Of a DNA stretch of 12,314 nt, positions 1 to 7,121 are shown piece after piece. The position numbers and the translations under genes are program-made. Every line of letters begins with the position of its first letter. Within the stretch, counting starts at the first letter, position 1. The notes under the pieces are model-generated. The model was not told the DNA's origin and ran no database searches. It saw only the letters and a program-made list of their open reading frames with translations. The stretch spans positions 1 to 12,314 of the forward strand of contig DATECU010000136.1 of NCBI GenBank assembly GCA_035286745.1. The letters run 5' to 3'. This stretch comes from DATECU01 sp035286745 (GTDB lineage: Bacteria; Acidobacteriota; Vicinamibacteria; Fen-336).

Positions 1-335
1 GACTTGCAGACGTCTCGAAAGCCCGCCTTGAACTGGCTGGCGTTCTTGTAGTGCCGCTCCGGATGGGGCACGTCCTCCATTCCGGCGTGGCAATCGGTGC
101 AGCGGAGCTTGGCGTGCACCGATCGGGCCAGGTCCTCGCCGCTGACTTGAAGCGAGCGGGTTTCGCCGCTCTCCAGTTTGAGGTGCAGCTCTCTGTCGGC
201 GTGACAGGAGAGGCAGGCCGAATCCCCTGGGTCGCCCTGCCCCGCCGGCACCGGCTCGGCGGCTGCCGCCCAGGGCGGAGCCGCTCCCACCAGGAGCATG
301 AGACACCGAACGACGAGGATGCGCGAGGTCATCAT
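1..335 (-). CDS. Multiheme cytochrome c, 3' end cut by window edge
   Basis: I see an open frame starting ATGATG at 335/332 and running off the left edge (111 codons visible). AGAGG lies just upstream and is better spaced for the second ATG (332). Residues 3-26 form a signal peptide (hydrophobic LMLLVGAAPPWAAAA), so export to the periplasm is expected. Heme motifs are CLSCH at 41-45 and CTDCH at 79-83; Cys110 is probably the first cysteine of a third motif cut by the edge. The spacing and residues around the two hemes (SVHAKLRCTDCH, then PHPERH) match the N-terminus of the divergent 11-heme cytochrome at 494, so the two are probably paralogues. Role inferred: periplasmic electron transfer, perhaps as partner of the membrane cytochrome bc pair across the shared promoter region. 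Full heme count and any C-terminal anchor are outside the window. Confidence 0.85.
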   Translation of the reverse strand, partial: MMTSRILVVRCLMLLVGAAPPWAAAAEPVPAGQGDPGDSACLSCHADRELHLKLESGETRSLQVSGEDLARSVHAKLRCTDCHAGMEDVPHPERHYKNASQFKAGFRDVCK

Positions 336-370
336 CACCTCTAGGAATGCCCGGCCCGCACGGCCGCCCT

Positions 371-399
371 ACCATAACCCGAGGGCGAGGCTGCGCGAA
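371..399 (-). promoter_or_regulatory. Possible promoter for the leftward cytochrome gene
   Basis: On the minus strand TATGGT (376-371) is a 4/6 match to the -10 box, with TTCGCG (399-394) 17 bp upstream as a poor -35. The distance to the ATG at 335 would give a leader of about 30 bases. It lies back to back with the rightward candidate at 438-466, so both cytochrome units may share one control region (336-493). Weak by itself. Confidence 0.25.
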
Positions 400-437
400 A
401 TGGGTTCTCTGGCTCATTTGGCCGAATCGAATGACTC

Positions 438-466
438 TTGCGCCGGTCTCGGTCGGCAACCATAAT
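438..466 (+). promoter_or_regulatory. Probable promoter for the 11-heme cytochrome/cytochrome b operon
   Basis: TTGCGC (438-443) and CATAAT (461-466, 5/6 match to TATAAT) are separated by exactly 17 bp. Transcription would start near 473. That excludes the longer open frame that begins at 347 and supports the ATG at 494. GGAGGGG (477-483) is the ribosome binding site, 10 bases before that ATG. Confidence 0.45.
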
Positions 467-493
467 CTGCGTGCCCGGAGGGGCCTGATCACG

Positions 494-1759
494 ATGGTCC
501 ATGCAAGCGACACGCGAGGGAAGACGCCGAGGTGCCGGCCCTTGATCCTGGCGCTGCTCGGGCTCTGGATCTTTCCAGCCCTGAGCAGCGCCAAGGACGA
601 AACGCCCAAGCCCCCGACCAACGACGACTGCCTGACCTGCCACGACGATGCCTCGGCCACCCGTTCCGACGGCCGGCCGCTGGCTCCGGTCAAGGACCAA
701 CTGGCTTCGTCCTTGCACGGCGCCCTCGGCATCGCCTGCGTCGACTGCCACGTGGATCTGGCGAAGACCGCGGACTTCCCCCATGAGGAGAAGCTGCAGA
801 GGGCGAGCTGCGCGGCCTGCCACGCCGATGCGGTCACCGCCTACACCAAGAGCATCCATGCCAGCGCCCGGCGCGCGGCTACCGAGAGCCCGGCGGCGTC
901 TTGCGCCGACTGCCACGGCAGCCACGACATCAAGCCCGCGAGCGACCCCGGCTCGCTCAGCAACCACTTCAACGTGCCCGACACCTGCGCCCGCTGCCAC
1001 GGCAACCCGGAGACCATAGAGAAGGGCAAGATCGCCGCCGGCAACGTACCGCTCAGCTACGACGACAGCATCCACGGCAAGGCGCTGCGCAAGAGCGGGC
1101 TCAAGGTCGCGCCTAACTGCGCCACCTGTCATGGGAACCACGACATCCGCAAGGCCAAGGACGCGACCAGCAAGGTCTTCCATGCCAACATCCCGGCCAC
1201 CTGCGGTTCCTGCCACGAGGGCATCAAGACCGTCTACGAGGAAAGCGTCCACGGCAAGGCGGTCAAGGAGGGTAACCCCCGGGCCGCGGTCTGCGCCGAC
1301 TGCCACACCGCGCACGGCATCAAGACCGTGGGCCCCGCCTGGCACCTGGAGGTGGCCCGGGAATGCGGAACCTGCCACCAGGAGTCGATTCGCACTTTCC
1401 GCGACACCTTCCACGGCAAGGTGACGGCGCTGGGCTTCGAGCGGGCGGCCACCTGCTCCGACTGCCACGGCTCTCACGACATCCTTCCCCGCAAGGACCC
1501 GCGCTCCAAGGTGGCGGCCGGCGGGCGCCTGGCCACCTGCCAGAAGTGCCACACTGGCGTGTCCGCCAACTTCGCTCGCTACGACCCCCACGCCGATCCC
1601 GAGAACCGGGAGCGGAACCCCACCCTCTACTACACCACCCAGTTCATGCGCCTGCTCCTGGGGACCGTCTTCGCGTTCTTCGGCATCCACACCGCACTCT
1701 GGCTGCCTCGCTCCTGGAAGGCCCGGCGGGACAACCAACGCAACGGAAAGAAGTCATGA
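494..1759 (+). CDS. Eleven-heme cytochrome c with C-terminal membrane anchor
   Basis: A 421-residue protein. The start at 494 is chosen over 347 because a signal peptide (PLILALLGLWIFPALSSA, about 16-33) begins right after it, GGAGGGG lies upstream, and the extra upstream codons look non-coding. Eleven CXXCH motifs start at C46, C82, C106, C137, C165, C209, C237, C267, C291, C321 and C349. From about residue 120 a two-heme unit recurs: S-x-HGKA, then CxxCHGxHDI, then TCxxCHxG. Residues 383-405 form one membrane helix (FMRLLLGTVFAFFGIHTALW) followed by a basic tail, so the heme domain sits in the periplasm, tethered to the inner membrane. The stop overlaps the next start (ATGA), so it is translationally coupled to a cytochrome b. 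Family knowledge: multiheme c proteins paired with FdnI/HydC-type b subunits exchange electrons with the quinone pool. The terminal acceptor or donor cannot be read from the sequence. Confidence 0.93.
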   Translation: MVHASDTRGKTPRCRPLILALLGLWIFPALSSAKDETPKPPTNDDCLTCHDDASATRSDGRPLAPVKDQLASSLHGALGIACVDCHVDLAKTADFPHEEKLQRASCAACHADAVTAYTKSIHASARRAATESPAASCADCHGSHDIKPASDPGSLSNHFNVPDTCARCHGNPETIEKGKIAAGNVPLSYDDSIHGKALRKSGLKVAPNCATCHGNHDIRKAKDATSKVFHANIPATCGSCHEGIKTVYEESVHGKAVKEGNPRAAVCADCHTAHGIKTVGPAWHLEVARECGTCHQESIRTFRDTFHGKVTALGFERAATCSDCHGSHDILPRKDPRSKVAAGGRLATCQKCHTGVSANFARYDPHADPENRERNPTLYYTTQFMRLLLGTVFAFFGIHTALWLPRSWKARRDNQRNGKKS

Positions 1760-2607
1760 GCCATCCGACCGCGAGCGCCGGAAGCGAAGCCCAGACCCGC
1801 TACGTCCTCCGCTTCCGTCGCGCCGACCGCATCCTCCACGGCATGCTGATGGCCAGCTTCTTGTGCCTGGCGCTGACCGGCCTGCCCCTGCTCTTCGCCG
1901 AGGCGCCCTGGGCCGCCCGCATGGCTGGCCTCTTCGGCGGCTACGGCGTCACCGGCTTCCTGCACCGGACCGCAGCTACCGTCCTGATCGCCTGCTTCAC
2001 GCTGCACCTGGCCCGCATCCTCCACCGCCTGTACGTGAAGAAGGAGATGGGCCTGCTCTGGGGTCCCGACTCTCTGGTCCCTCAGCCCAAGGACGTGGTG
2101 CAGATGCTGCAGCACTTGCGCTGGTTCCTGCGCCTGGGGCCGCGCCCGCTCTTCGATCGTTATACGTACTGGGAGAAGTTCGACTACTGGGCGGTGTTCT
2201 GGGGCATGGGCATCATCGGCACCTCAGGCCTGATGCTCTGGCTTCCCGGCCTCTTCGCCCACCTCCTGCCGGGTTGGGTCTTCAACATCGCGCTGGTGGT
2301 CCATGGTGAAGAGGCCCTCTTGGCCATGGTCTTCATCTTCACCGTGCACTTCTTCAACGGCCACATCCGGCCCGAGAAGTTCCCCATGGACACCGTCATC
2401 TTCACCGGCCGGGTCAGCCTGGAGGAGCTGGAGCAGGACCGCCCCGCGGAGTACGAGCGGCTCTTGCGGGACGGCAAGCTGGAGGAGGCGATCGCCACTC
2501 CACCCTCCCACCGGCTGGACCTGGCTGGTCGCTTGGTGGGGACCACGGCGGTGGTCCTCGGCTTCGTGATGGTGGTGCTGTCGCTGTACGCCTTGCTGGC
2601 GTGGTAG
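1756..2607 (+). CDS. Cytochrome b subunit (FdnI/HydC-like, Ni_hydr_CYTB type)
   Basis: A 283-residue integral membrane protein starting at the ATG that overlaps the previous stop; GGAAAGAAG just before it serves as ribosome binding site. Five hydrophobic helices are visible: about 30-48, 66-88, 145-167, 174-200 and 256-281. Histidines able to bind two b hemes are placed as in the formate dehydrogenase gamma/hydrogenase cytochrome b family: H28 in helix 1, H70, H84 and H90 around helix 2, and H183, H198 and H203 around helix 4. The motif FNGHIRPEKFPMD after helix 4 is typical of the family. Expected role: quinol oxidation or quinone reduction in the inner membrane, exchanging electrons with the coupled 11-heme cytochrome. 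In Geobacter CbcL the same two parts are fused in one polypeptide; here they are separate coupled genes. Direction of electron flow is unknown. Confidence 0.9.
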   Translation: MSHPTASAGSEAQTRYVLRFRRADRILHGMLMASFLCLALTGLPLLFAEAPWAARMAGLFGGYGVTGFLHRTAATVLIACFTLHLARILHRLYVKKEMGLLWGPDSLVPQPKDVVQMLQHLRWFLRLGPRPLFDRYTYWEKFDYWAVFWGMGIIGTSGLMLWLPGLFAHLLPGWVFNIALVVHGEEALLAMVFIFTVHFFNGHIRPEKFPMDTVIFTGRVSLEELEQDRPAEYERLLRDGKLEEAIATPPSHRLDLAGRLVGTTAVVLGFVMVVLSLYALLAW

Positions 2608-2614
2608 GGCCTCG

Positions 2615-2639
2615 GAGCCTGGGCGCCGCCGGCCCAGCT
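2615..2639. terminator. Possible shared hairpin terminator between convergent genes
   Basis: The 31-bp gap between the cytochrome b stop and the convergent DUF5916 stop holds CTGGGC (2619-2624), a 7-base loop and GCCCAG (2632-2637 region), extended by GAG/CTC across one bulged C. Placed where both operons must end. There is no T-tract on either side, so an intrinsic terminator is only possible, not shown. Confidence 0.35.
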
Positions 2640-4831
2640 CAATCCAGCAGGTCGAGGAGCCGGCTGAACTTGACGATCAGGCTGCGGTCGCTGCGGACCG
2701 CGCCTTCGGTGTTCCGGGTCTCGTTGAACACCACGAACAGGCCGCTGTTGGCGGTTTGCAGCCAGCCCAGGCGCAGGTTCACCGACGACAGGTCGGCGCG
2801 ATCGTTATACTGCACCAGAGCCTGGACGAAGGCCCGCGTGGAGAACGAGTAGGACAGGCGAGCCCGTATCAGGTTGGTGGTGAAGCTCCCGGCGGGCAGT
2901 TCCACCTGGTTTCGGTCCCAGCGCAGCTCCGCGTTCAACGATTGACCGGATCGCGCCTTCACCGCCGGCCGCAGAGAGAGGCGGCGGCCGCCGAAGAAGC
3001 CGCCCACCAGCACGGTGGCGTCGAGACTCAACGGCGCACCCTGGTTGGTGATGCCGACGATCTGGACCTCCTGGTGATCGTAGGTGCCGGGGGGCACCAC
3101 CACCCCGGGGTAGATCTCGAACGGCTGCTGCAAGCCCTCTCGGCTGAAGTTCACTGCCGTGTGCACCTCGTAGCCGTTCCGCCACTCCCAGTGGTTGTCC
3201 ACGTGGAGAAAGCCCGATTGCTGGAACCCGTCGGGCGACCAGTGGCCGCGGTAGGAGACGTGGGGCCGGATCTCATGGAGGCCGAGAGTCCCGTTCATCC
3301 GCTTGCTCCGCAGAACCATGGCCTCGGGCTTCCGGAACCCCCCCTCCCGGCTCAGGAAGCCCACCTCGGGGTTGAAGCCGGAACCCACCTCCGTGTACTT
3401 GGCGGAGAGGTCCCACTCCGGAGAGCCCCAGCTGGCGCTCAACTGGAAGGCCGCGTCATCGCTCGTTATGCCCGGGGTCGAGGTCCGGGCCAGGAAGCCC
3501 GAGACGAGACCGTAGCGCCCCAACCCCCAGCGACCGTCCAGCCCCCAAGTCCGGTTCCTGTCTTGGGGCGCCGACGCCTCGCCGGTCGCCTCCCGGTTGA
3601 CGAACAGCGCACCAAACCCGGAGCGATTGCCGAGCTCCCGGCTGGCTCTCACCACCGCGAAGTTGTTGGCCGGAGCCACCCCGTCCGCGGCCCGCGTTTG
3701 CATCTCCAGAACGCCGACGTTCGCGCCCCAGAGCTTTCCGGAGAGCCGCCCGCCTCCCAGGATCGGCACCCGCTCACCCTGAGGCCCGATCCCGATACGC
3801 CGGCTGAAGAACAGCTCCACCTCGCTCGGACTGCCCGCGGTGAACTGACCGGCGTTCTCCAGGAAGAAGGGGCGTTTCTCAGGAAAGAACAGGTTGAAGC
3901 GATCGAGGTTGACCTGCTGTTCGTCCACCTCCACCTGGGCGAAGTCGGTGTTGACGGTGGCGTCGATGGTAAGGCTGGGACTCAGGCTGTACTTGAGGTC
4001 GCCGCCGAGGTCGCCCTTCCACCGGGTGCCGCTCTCCCCTTGGCTCGCCCTCCTGGCCTGGCCCAGCGCATAGGGCGCCAGCTTCAGGTTGCGCTGGCTC
4101 TCGACCTCCACCCCGGTGAGGGTTCCCGCCGCCGACACGTGGAAGAGGCTGTACTGCCGCGGCAGCGGCGACCAGTACGCCGTCTCGTTGTGCCGGCGGA
4201 CGTTGCGCTGGAAGTTCAGACCCCAGGTCTGGGCCCCGCCCTTCGCATAACGCAGAGTCTTGAAGGGGATGGCGAACTCGGCGCTCCAGCCGAACTCGCC
4301 GGCCTTGGCCTTGACCTCCCAGGCGGCGTCCCAGTTGAGGTTGAAGCCGCCGCCGGCTCCCCCTTGCCCGCCGTTTCCACCCTGTCCCTCGCGCACCACC
4401 TGCCCGTCGTACTCGATTCCCGCCGGGTTGGTGCCGAAGACGAAACCGTTCTGGCGGTCGCGAAAGGTATCGATGACGATCATGAAGCTGTCGCCAGCCT
4501 CGAGCGAGGCGTCGCGCCGGCTCTCGGAAACGATGATGCGGTCCGGCTCGCGGTCGTAGCAGACCACGCCGAAGTACAGCGTGTCGGCGGAGTACAAGAT
4601 GCGCACTTCCGTGCGCTCCGAGGCCGCCGCCCCCTCGATAGGCGTGGTCTGCCAGAAGTCGGAGATGGGCGGCGCCGCCTGCCAGGCCGGGTCGTCGAGG
4701 ACCGAGCCGTCTAGCGCAGGAGGCGTCTCGATCCGTCTGGCCACGGCCTCGGGGGTGTTCGCGGCTCGGGAGACCGCCGCGCTCGCCGCCAAGGCGGCGA
4801 CCGCCAGCCCGGCCAGAATCGGGCGCCTCAC
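2639..4831 (-). CDS. CBM9-like/DUF5916 outer-membrane beta-barrel protein
   Basis: A 730-residue protein. The start is the GTG at 4831, which overlaps the TGA of the upstream peptidase gene (GTGA); the frame stays open further upstream, but a signal peptide begins right here (RRPILAGLAVAALAASAAVSRA). Residues about 30-225 resemble the family 9 carbohydrate-binding/DOMON-like fold seen at the N-terminus of DUF5916 proteins: PPALDGSVLDDPAW, then GFVFGTNPAGIEYDG and WSAEFAIPFKTLRY. The family hallmark FFPEKRPFFLEN follows around 400, and the remainder shows alternating strands ending SLIVKFSRLLDLLD, as expected for an outer-membrane barrel. A glycine-rich insert (GQGGNGGQGGAGGG, about 149-162) is unusual. 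No binding partner is established for the family. Coupling to a secreted S9 peptidase suggests work on peptides or other oligomers at the cell surface; that is inference. Confidence 0.9.
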   Translation of the reverse strand: MRRPILAGLAVAALAASAAVSRAANTPEAVARRIETPPALDGSVLDDPAWQAAPPISDFWQTTPIEGAAASERTEVRILYSADTLYFGVVCYDREPDRIIVSESRRDASLEAGDSFMIVIDTFRDRQNGFVFGTNPAGIEYDGQVVREGQGGNGGQGGAGGGFNLNWDAAWEVKAKAGEFGWSAEFAIPFKTLRYAKGGAQTWGLNFQRNVRRHNETAYWSPLPRQYSLFHVSAAGTLTGVEVESQRNLKLAPYALGQARRASQGESGTRWKGDLGGDLKYSLSPSLTIDATVNTDFAQVEVDEQQVNLDRFNLFFPEKRPFFLENAGQFTAGSPSEVELFFSRRIGIGPQGERVPILGGGRLSGKLWGANVGVLEMQTRAADGVAPANNFAVVRASRELGNRSGFGALFVNREATGEASAPQDRNRTWGLDGRWGLGRYGLVSGFLARTSTPGITSDDAAFQLSASWGSPEWDLSAKYTEVGSGFNPEVGFLSREGGFRKPEAMVLRSKRMNGTLGLHEIRPHVSYRGHWSPDGFQQSGFLHVDNHWEWRNGYEVHTAVNFSREGLQQPFEIYPGVVVPPGTYDHQEVQIVGITNQGAPLSLDATVLVGGFFGGRRLSLRPAVKARSGQSLNAELRWDRNQVELPAGSFTTNLIRARLSYSFSTRAFVQALVQYNDRADLSSVNLRLGWLQTANSGLFVVFNETRNTEGAVRSDRSLIVKFSRLLDLLD

Positions 4832-6855
4832 GGCTGGGCCGGGGTCCTGCCCATAACCCACTCGTCGAACCACTCGAGGTTGCGGTTCATGGCGTCCAGG
4901 ATCAGCTTCGGCTCTTGCAGGCCGTGGGGCTGGCGCGGGTAGACCACCATCTTGGTCACCACCCCCTGGCGCTTGAGCGCGTTGTAGAACTCGTAGCCCT
5001 GCGAGATGGGCACCCGCAGATCGGCATCCCCATGCTGGATCAGGGTTGGTGTCGACACGCCCTTCACCTGGAACATGGCGGAGTGGGCGCGCCACACCTC
5101 GAACACGTCCCACAGCTCGCCGCCGAAGTAGTCGGGGAGGAAGCCCGGGATGTCGGCGGTGCCGGTGAAGGACATGAGGTTGGTGACCCCAGCCCCCACC
5201 GAGGCGGCCTTGAAGCGTTTGGTCTGGGTGACCGCCCAGGAGGTCATAAAGCCGCCATAGCTCCAGCCCATGATCCCCAGCCGGTCCGGATCGGCGATCC
5301 CCTTGCTCACCAGCTGATCGACGCCGGCCAGGAGATCCTGGTAATCCGCCCCGCCCCAGTCGCGGAAGTTGGCGTTGCGGAAGTCGAACCCGTAGCCGCT
5401 GCTGCCGCGGATGTTGGCCCGCAGCACCGCGTAGCCCCGGGCGCCGAAGACGGCGACCGGGTAGGGAGTGGGCATGCCAGTGAAGCTGCGAACGAAGACA
5501 CCGGCAGGACCGCCATGGACGATGACCAGGAGCGGCACCGGAGTGCCGGCTTGGTAGGCCACCGGCAACGTCAGCAGGCCCTCGATGGTCTTGCCGTCAG
5601 CCGCCTTCCAGGAGATGACCTCGGTCTTCCCAAAGGGTAAGGAGGGCAGGTCCTGTGCGTGACTCACCTGGGTGGCGGCGAAGGCCGCAAGCGGGCTCAG
5701 GTAGGCCTCGGGCGCACGATCGGGCCCCTGACTGGTGAAGCCCAGGTGGGTCCCCCGGGCATTCAGGCTGACGCCGTCGATCATCATGTCGGCCGGCGTC
5801 AGGACCTGGGCCGGACTCCCGTCCACCGGAACCGCGCTCAGTGAGCTCACCGTGCGGTGGGTCTCCGTAACCAACACCCGTTTGGCGTCAGCCGTGAAGC
5901 CGAGGATCCGCGGCTGCTCGTCAAGGCTGACGGCCAGCCGTTTGGGCGCACCGGCGCCCTCGACGGGCAGGAGTGCGACCCGACCCCGCCGGCGCCAACT
6001 GGGCGGATCCTCACTCACCGTCAGGGCGATCCACTTCCCGTCGGGCGAGTAGTGGGGGTCGCCCTCGACCGCGCGGGTCGCCGCCAGCGCCTTCACGGTC
6101 CCCGTCTCCACCCCCACCACCGAGACGTCGGCCTTGGTCCAGTCGTCGATCTTGGGGGAGGGCTGGTGGGTGAAGACGATGCTGCGGCTGTCGGGCGACC
6201 ACTTGAAGTCGGCGCCGCCGCCGATGTTCCCCACACTCAGGCTCACCGGCGTGAGCACCCGCGGCGCGCGCTTGCCGGCCTCATCCTTGGCCAGGCTCAA
6301 GACCCGCAGGCGGATCATCTTGAGGTCCGCATCCACCACCCGGGCGTCCCGCTTCTCCTTCTCCGCCTTCTCCTCATCATCGCTCTTGGGGTCCGCGCTC
6401 AGAAAGGCGATCCGGCCCCCGTCGGGCGAGAAGCGGAAGGCGGAGACGGCTGCCTTCTCCTCTGTGATCTGCTCCGCCTCGCCCCCGTCGGCGCGGATAC
6501 GCCAGACGTTGTTCTTCCCCTCCTTGCCGCGGGCCGAGAGGAAACCGATCCACTTGCCGTCCGGCGACCAGGCCGGGGCGGTCGCCGACTTCTCACCCTG
6601 GGTGAGCTGGAAGGAGCCGGAACCGTCGGCCCGCGCCACCTGGATGTGGGAGAGCCACTCGCTCTTCTCCCCCTCCATGAGCGCCCCAGCCACCACGTAG
6701 GCGACACGGCTCCCGTCGGGCGACACCTGGACGCTGGAAACCCGCTTGACCGTCATCAGCAGCTCGGGGGTCCAGCCGCTGGGCCGATCGCCGGCCAGCA
6801 CGGGTTGAATCAGGACGGCAGCCAGCAACGTTGCGGGAAGAAGGCTCGTCCTCAT
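4828..6855 (-). CDS. Secreted S9 family peptidase (prolyl oligopeptidase-like)
   Basis: A 675-residue serine peptidase. The ATG at 6855 is chosen because AAGGAGGAG sits just before it, and a signal peptide follows (MRTSLLPATLLAAVLIQPVLAG). The N-terminal half is a beta-propeller with repeated SPDG motifs (about 45-48, 97-100, 143-146, 270-273, and SPDS at 220). The C-terminal half is an alpha/beta hydrolase: HGGP (447-450) for the oxyanion region, nucleophile Ser532 in GWSYGGF, Asp612 in HGDADLRVP and His644 in PRQPHG. The triad is intact, so the enzyme should cleave short peptides, possibly dipeptides or acyl-peptides; the exact specificity is not readable. A charged insert (DDEEKAEKEKRDAR, 159-172) lies between propeller blades. 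First gene of a two-gene operon, with the DUF5916 barrel overlapping its stop by four bases. Confidence 0.95.
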   Translation of the reverse strand: MRTSLLPATLLAAVLIQPVLAGDRPSGWTPELLMTVKRVSSVQVSPDGSRVAYVVAGALMEGEKSEWLSHIQVARADGSGSFQLTQGEKSATAPAWSPDGKWIGFLSARGKEGKNNVWRIRADGGEAEQITEEKAAVSAFRFSPDGGRIAFLSADPKSDDEEKAEKEKRDARVVDADLKMIRLRVLSLAKDEAGKRAPRVLTPVSLSVGNIGGGADFKWSPDSRSIVFTHQPSPKIDDWTKADVSVVGVETGTVKALAATRAVEGDPHYSPDGKWIALTVSEDPPSWRRRGRVALLPVEGAGAPKRLAVSLDEQPRILGFTADAKRVLVTETHRTVSSLSAVPVDGSPAQVLTPADMMIDGVSLNARGTHLGFTSQGPDRAPEAYLSPLAAFAATQVSHAQDLPSLPFGKTEVISWKAADGKTIEGLLTLPVAYQAGTPVPLLVIVHGGPAGVFVRSFTGMPTPYPVAVFGARGYAVLRANIRGSSGYGFDFRNANFRDWGGADYQDLLAGVDQLVSKGIADPDRLGIMGWSYGGFMTSWAVTQTKRFKAASVGAGVTNLMSFTGTADIPGFLPDYFGGELWDVFEVWRAHSAMFQVKGVSTPTLIQHGDADLRVPISQGYEFYNALKRQGVVTKMVVYPRQPHGLQEPKLILDAMNRNLEWFDEWVMGRTPAQP

Positions 6856-6866
6856 GGCTCCTCCTT

Positions 6867-6887
6867 GTCGAGGTGCAGCGCCTCGAC
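6867..6887 (-). promoter_or_regulatory. Perfect 7-bp hairpin in the leader of the peptidase operon
   Basis: GTCGAGG (6887-6881 on the minus strand) and CCTCGAC (6873-6867) pair perfectly around a 7-base loop. The hairpin ends exactly where the Shine-Dalgarno AAGGAGGAG (6866-6858) begins and starts about where transcription from the TATAAT at 6900-6895 should begin. It could be a 5'-terminal stabilising stem-loop, a translation control element, or the DNA operator of a dimeric regulator. Confidence 0.45.
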
Positions 6888-6894
6888 GGCCGCG

Positions 6895-6900
6895 ATTATA
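6895..6900 (-). promoter_or_regulatory. -10 box (TATAAT) of the S9 peptidase/DUF5916 operon
   Basis: A perfect TATAAT on the minus strand, about 40 bases before the ATG at 6855. No convincing -35 is seen 16-18 bp upstream (CGGATC). The GC-rich surroundings make a perfect -10 stand out, and the same CCTATAATC context recurs at 9944-9952 on the plus strand. Confidence 0.55.
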
Positions 6901-7032
6901 GGGCGCGGACGATGCCCGATCCGGCCACCGCTGAGAAGGGGACAAGGTTTTGCAGGAGGCGTCTGGGGGCACCCGCGATCAGGCGTCGGCAAGCCGCATG
7001 CAGCAACGGACAGAGCCAGCGGGATTGGCGGC

Positions 7033-7052
7033 TTGCTGCGAACAAGCAGCAA
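7033..7052. repeat. Perfect 7-bp inverted repeat in intergenic DNA
   Basis: TTGCTGC (7033-7039) and GCAGCAA (7046-7052) flank a 6-base loop. The right arm is part of GCAGCAACG, which also occurs directly repeated at 7000-7008. It lies in the 256-bp gap (6856-7111) between the porin/PstS-like operon and the peptidase operon, with no T-tract beside it. Apart from this and the peptidase promoter I see nothing else in that gap. Confidence 0.35.
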
Positions 7053-7089
7053 CGCAAAGGACCAGAGGCACACGCGGCATGGCGTCACC

Positions 7090-7121
7090 AAACAAACAGG
7101 GCGAACGGCAGTCAGTCCCTG
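7090..7121 (-). terminator. Weak terminator candidate after the PstS-like gene
   Basis: Reading the minus strand, CAGGG (7121-7117) and CCCTG (7101-7097) can pair around a 15-base loop that contains the stop codon, followed at once by TGTTTGTTTGG. The T-rich tail is right for an intrinsic terminator, but the stem is only 5 bp. Confidence 0.3.

Noticed and set aside
341..1738. Long minus-strand open frame (465 codons) opposite the 11-heme cytochrome
   Set aside because: It is the antisense shadow of a gene with eleven heme motifs; its product is Gly/Val/Ala/Arg-rich with no recognisable domain.
2756..4714. Long plus-strand open frame (652 codons) opposite the DUF5916 gene
   Set aside because: Composition is typical of high-GC shadow frames and it overlaps a clearly recognised protein throughout.
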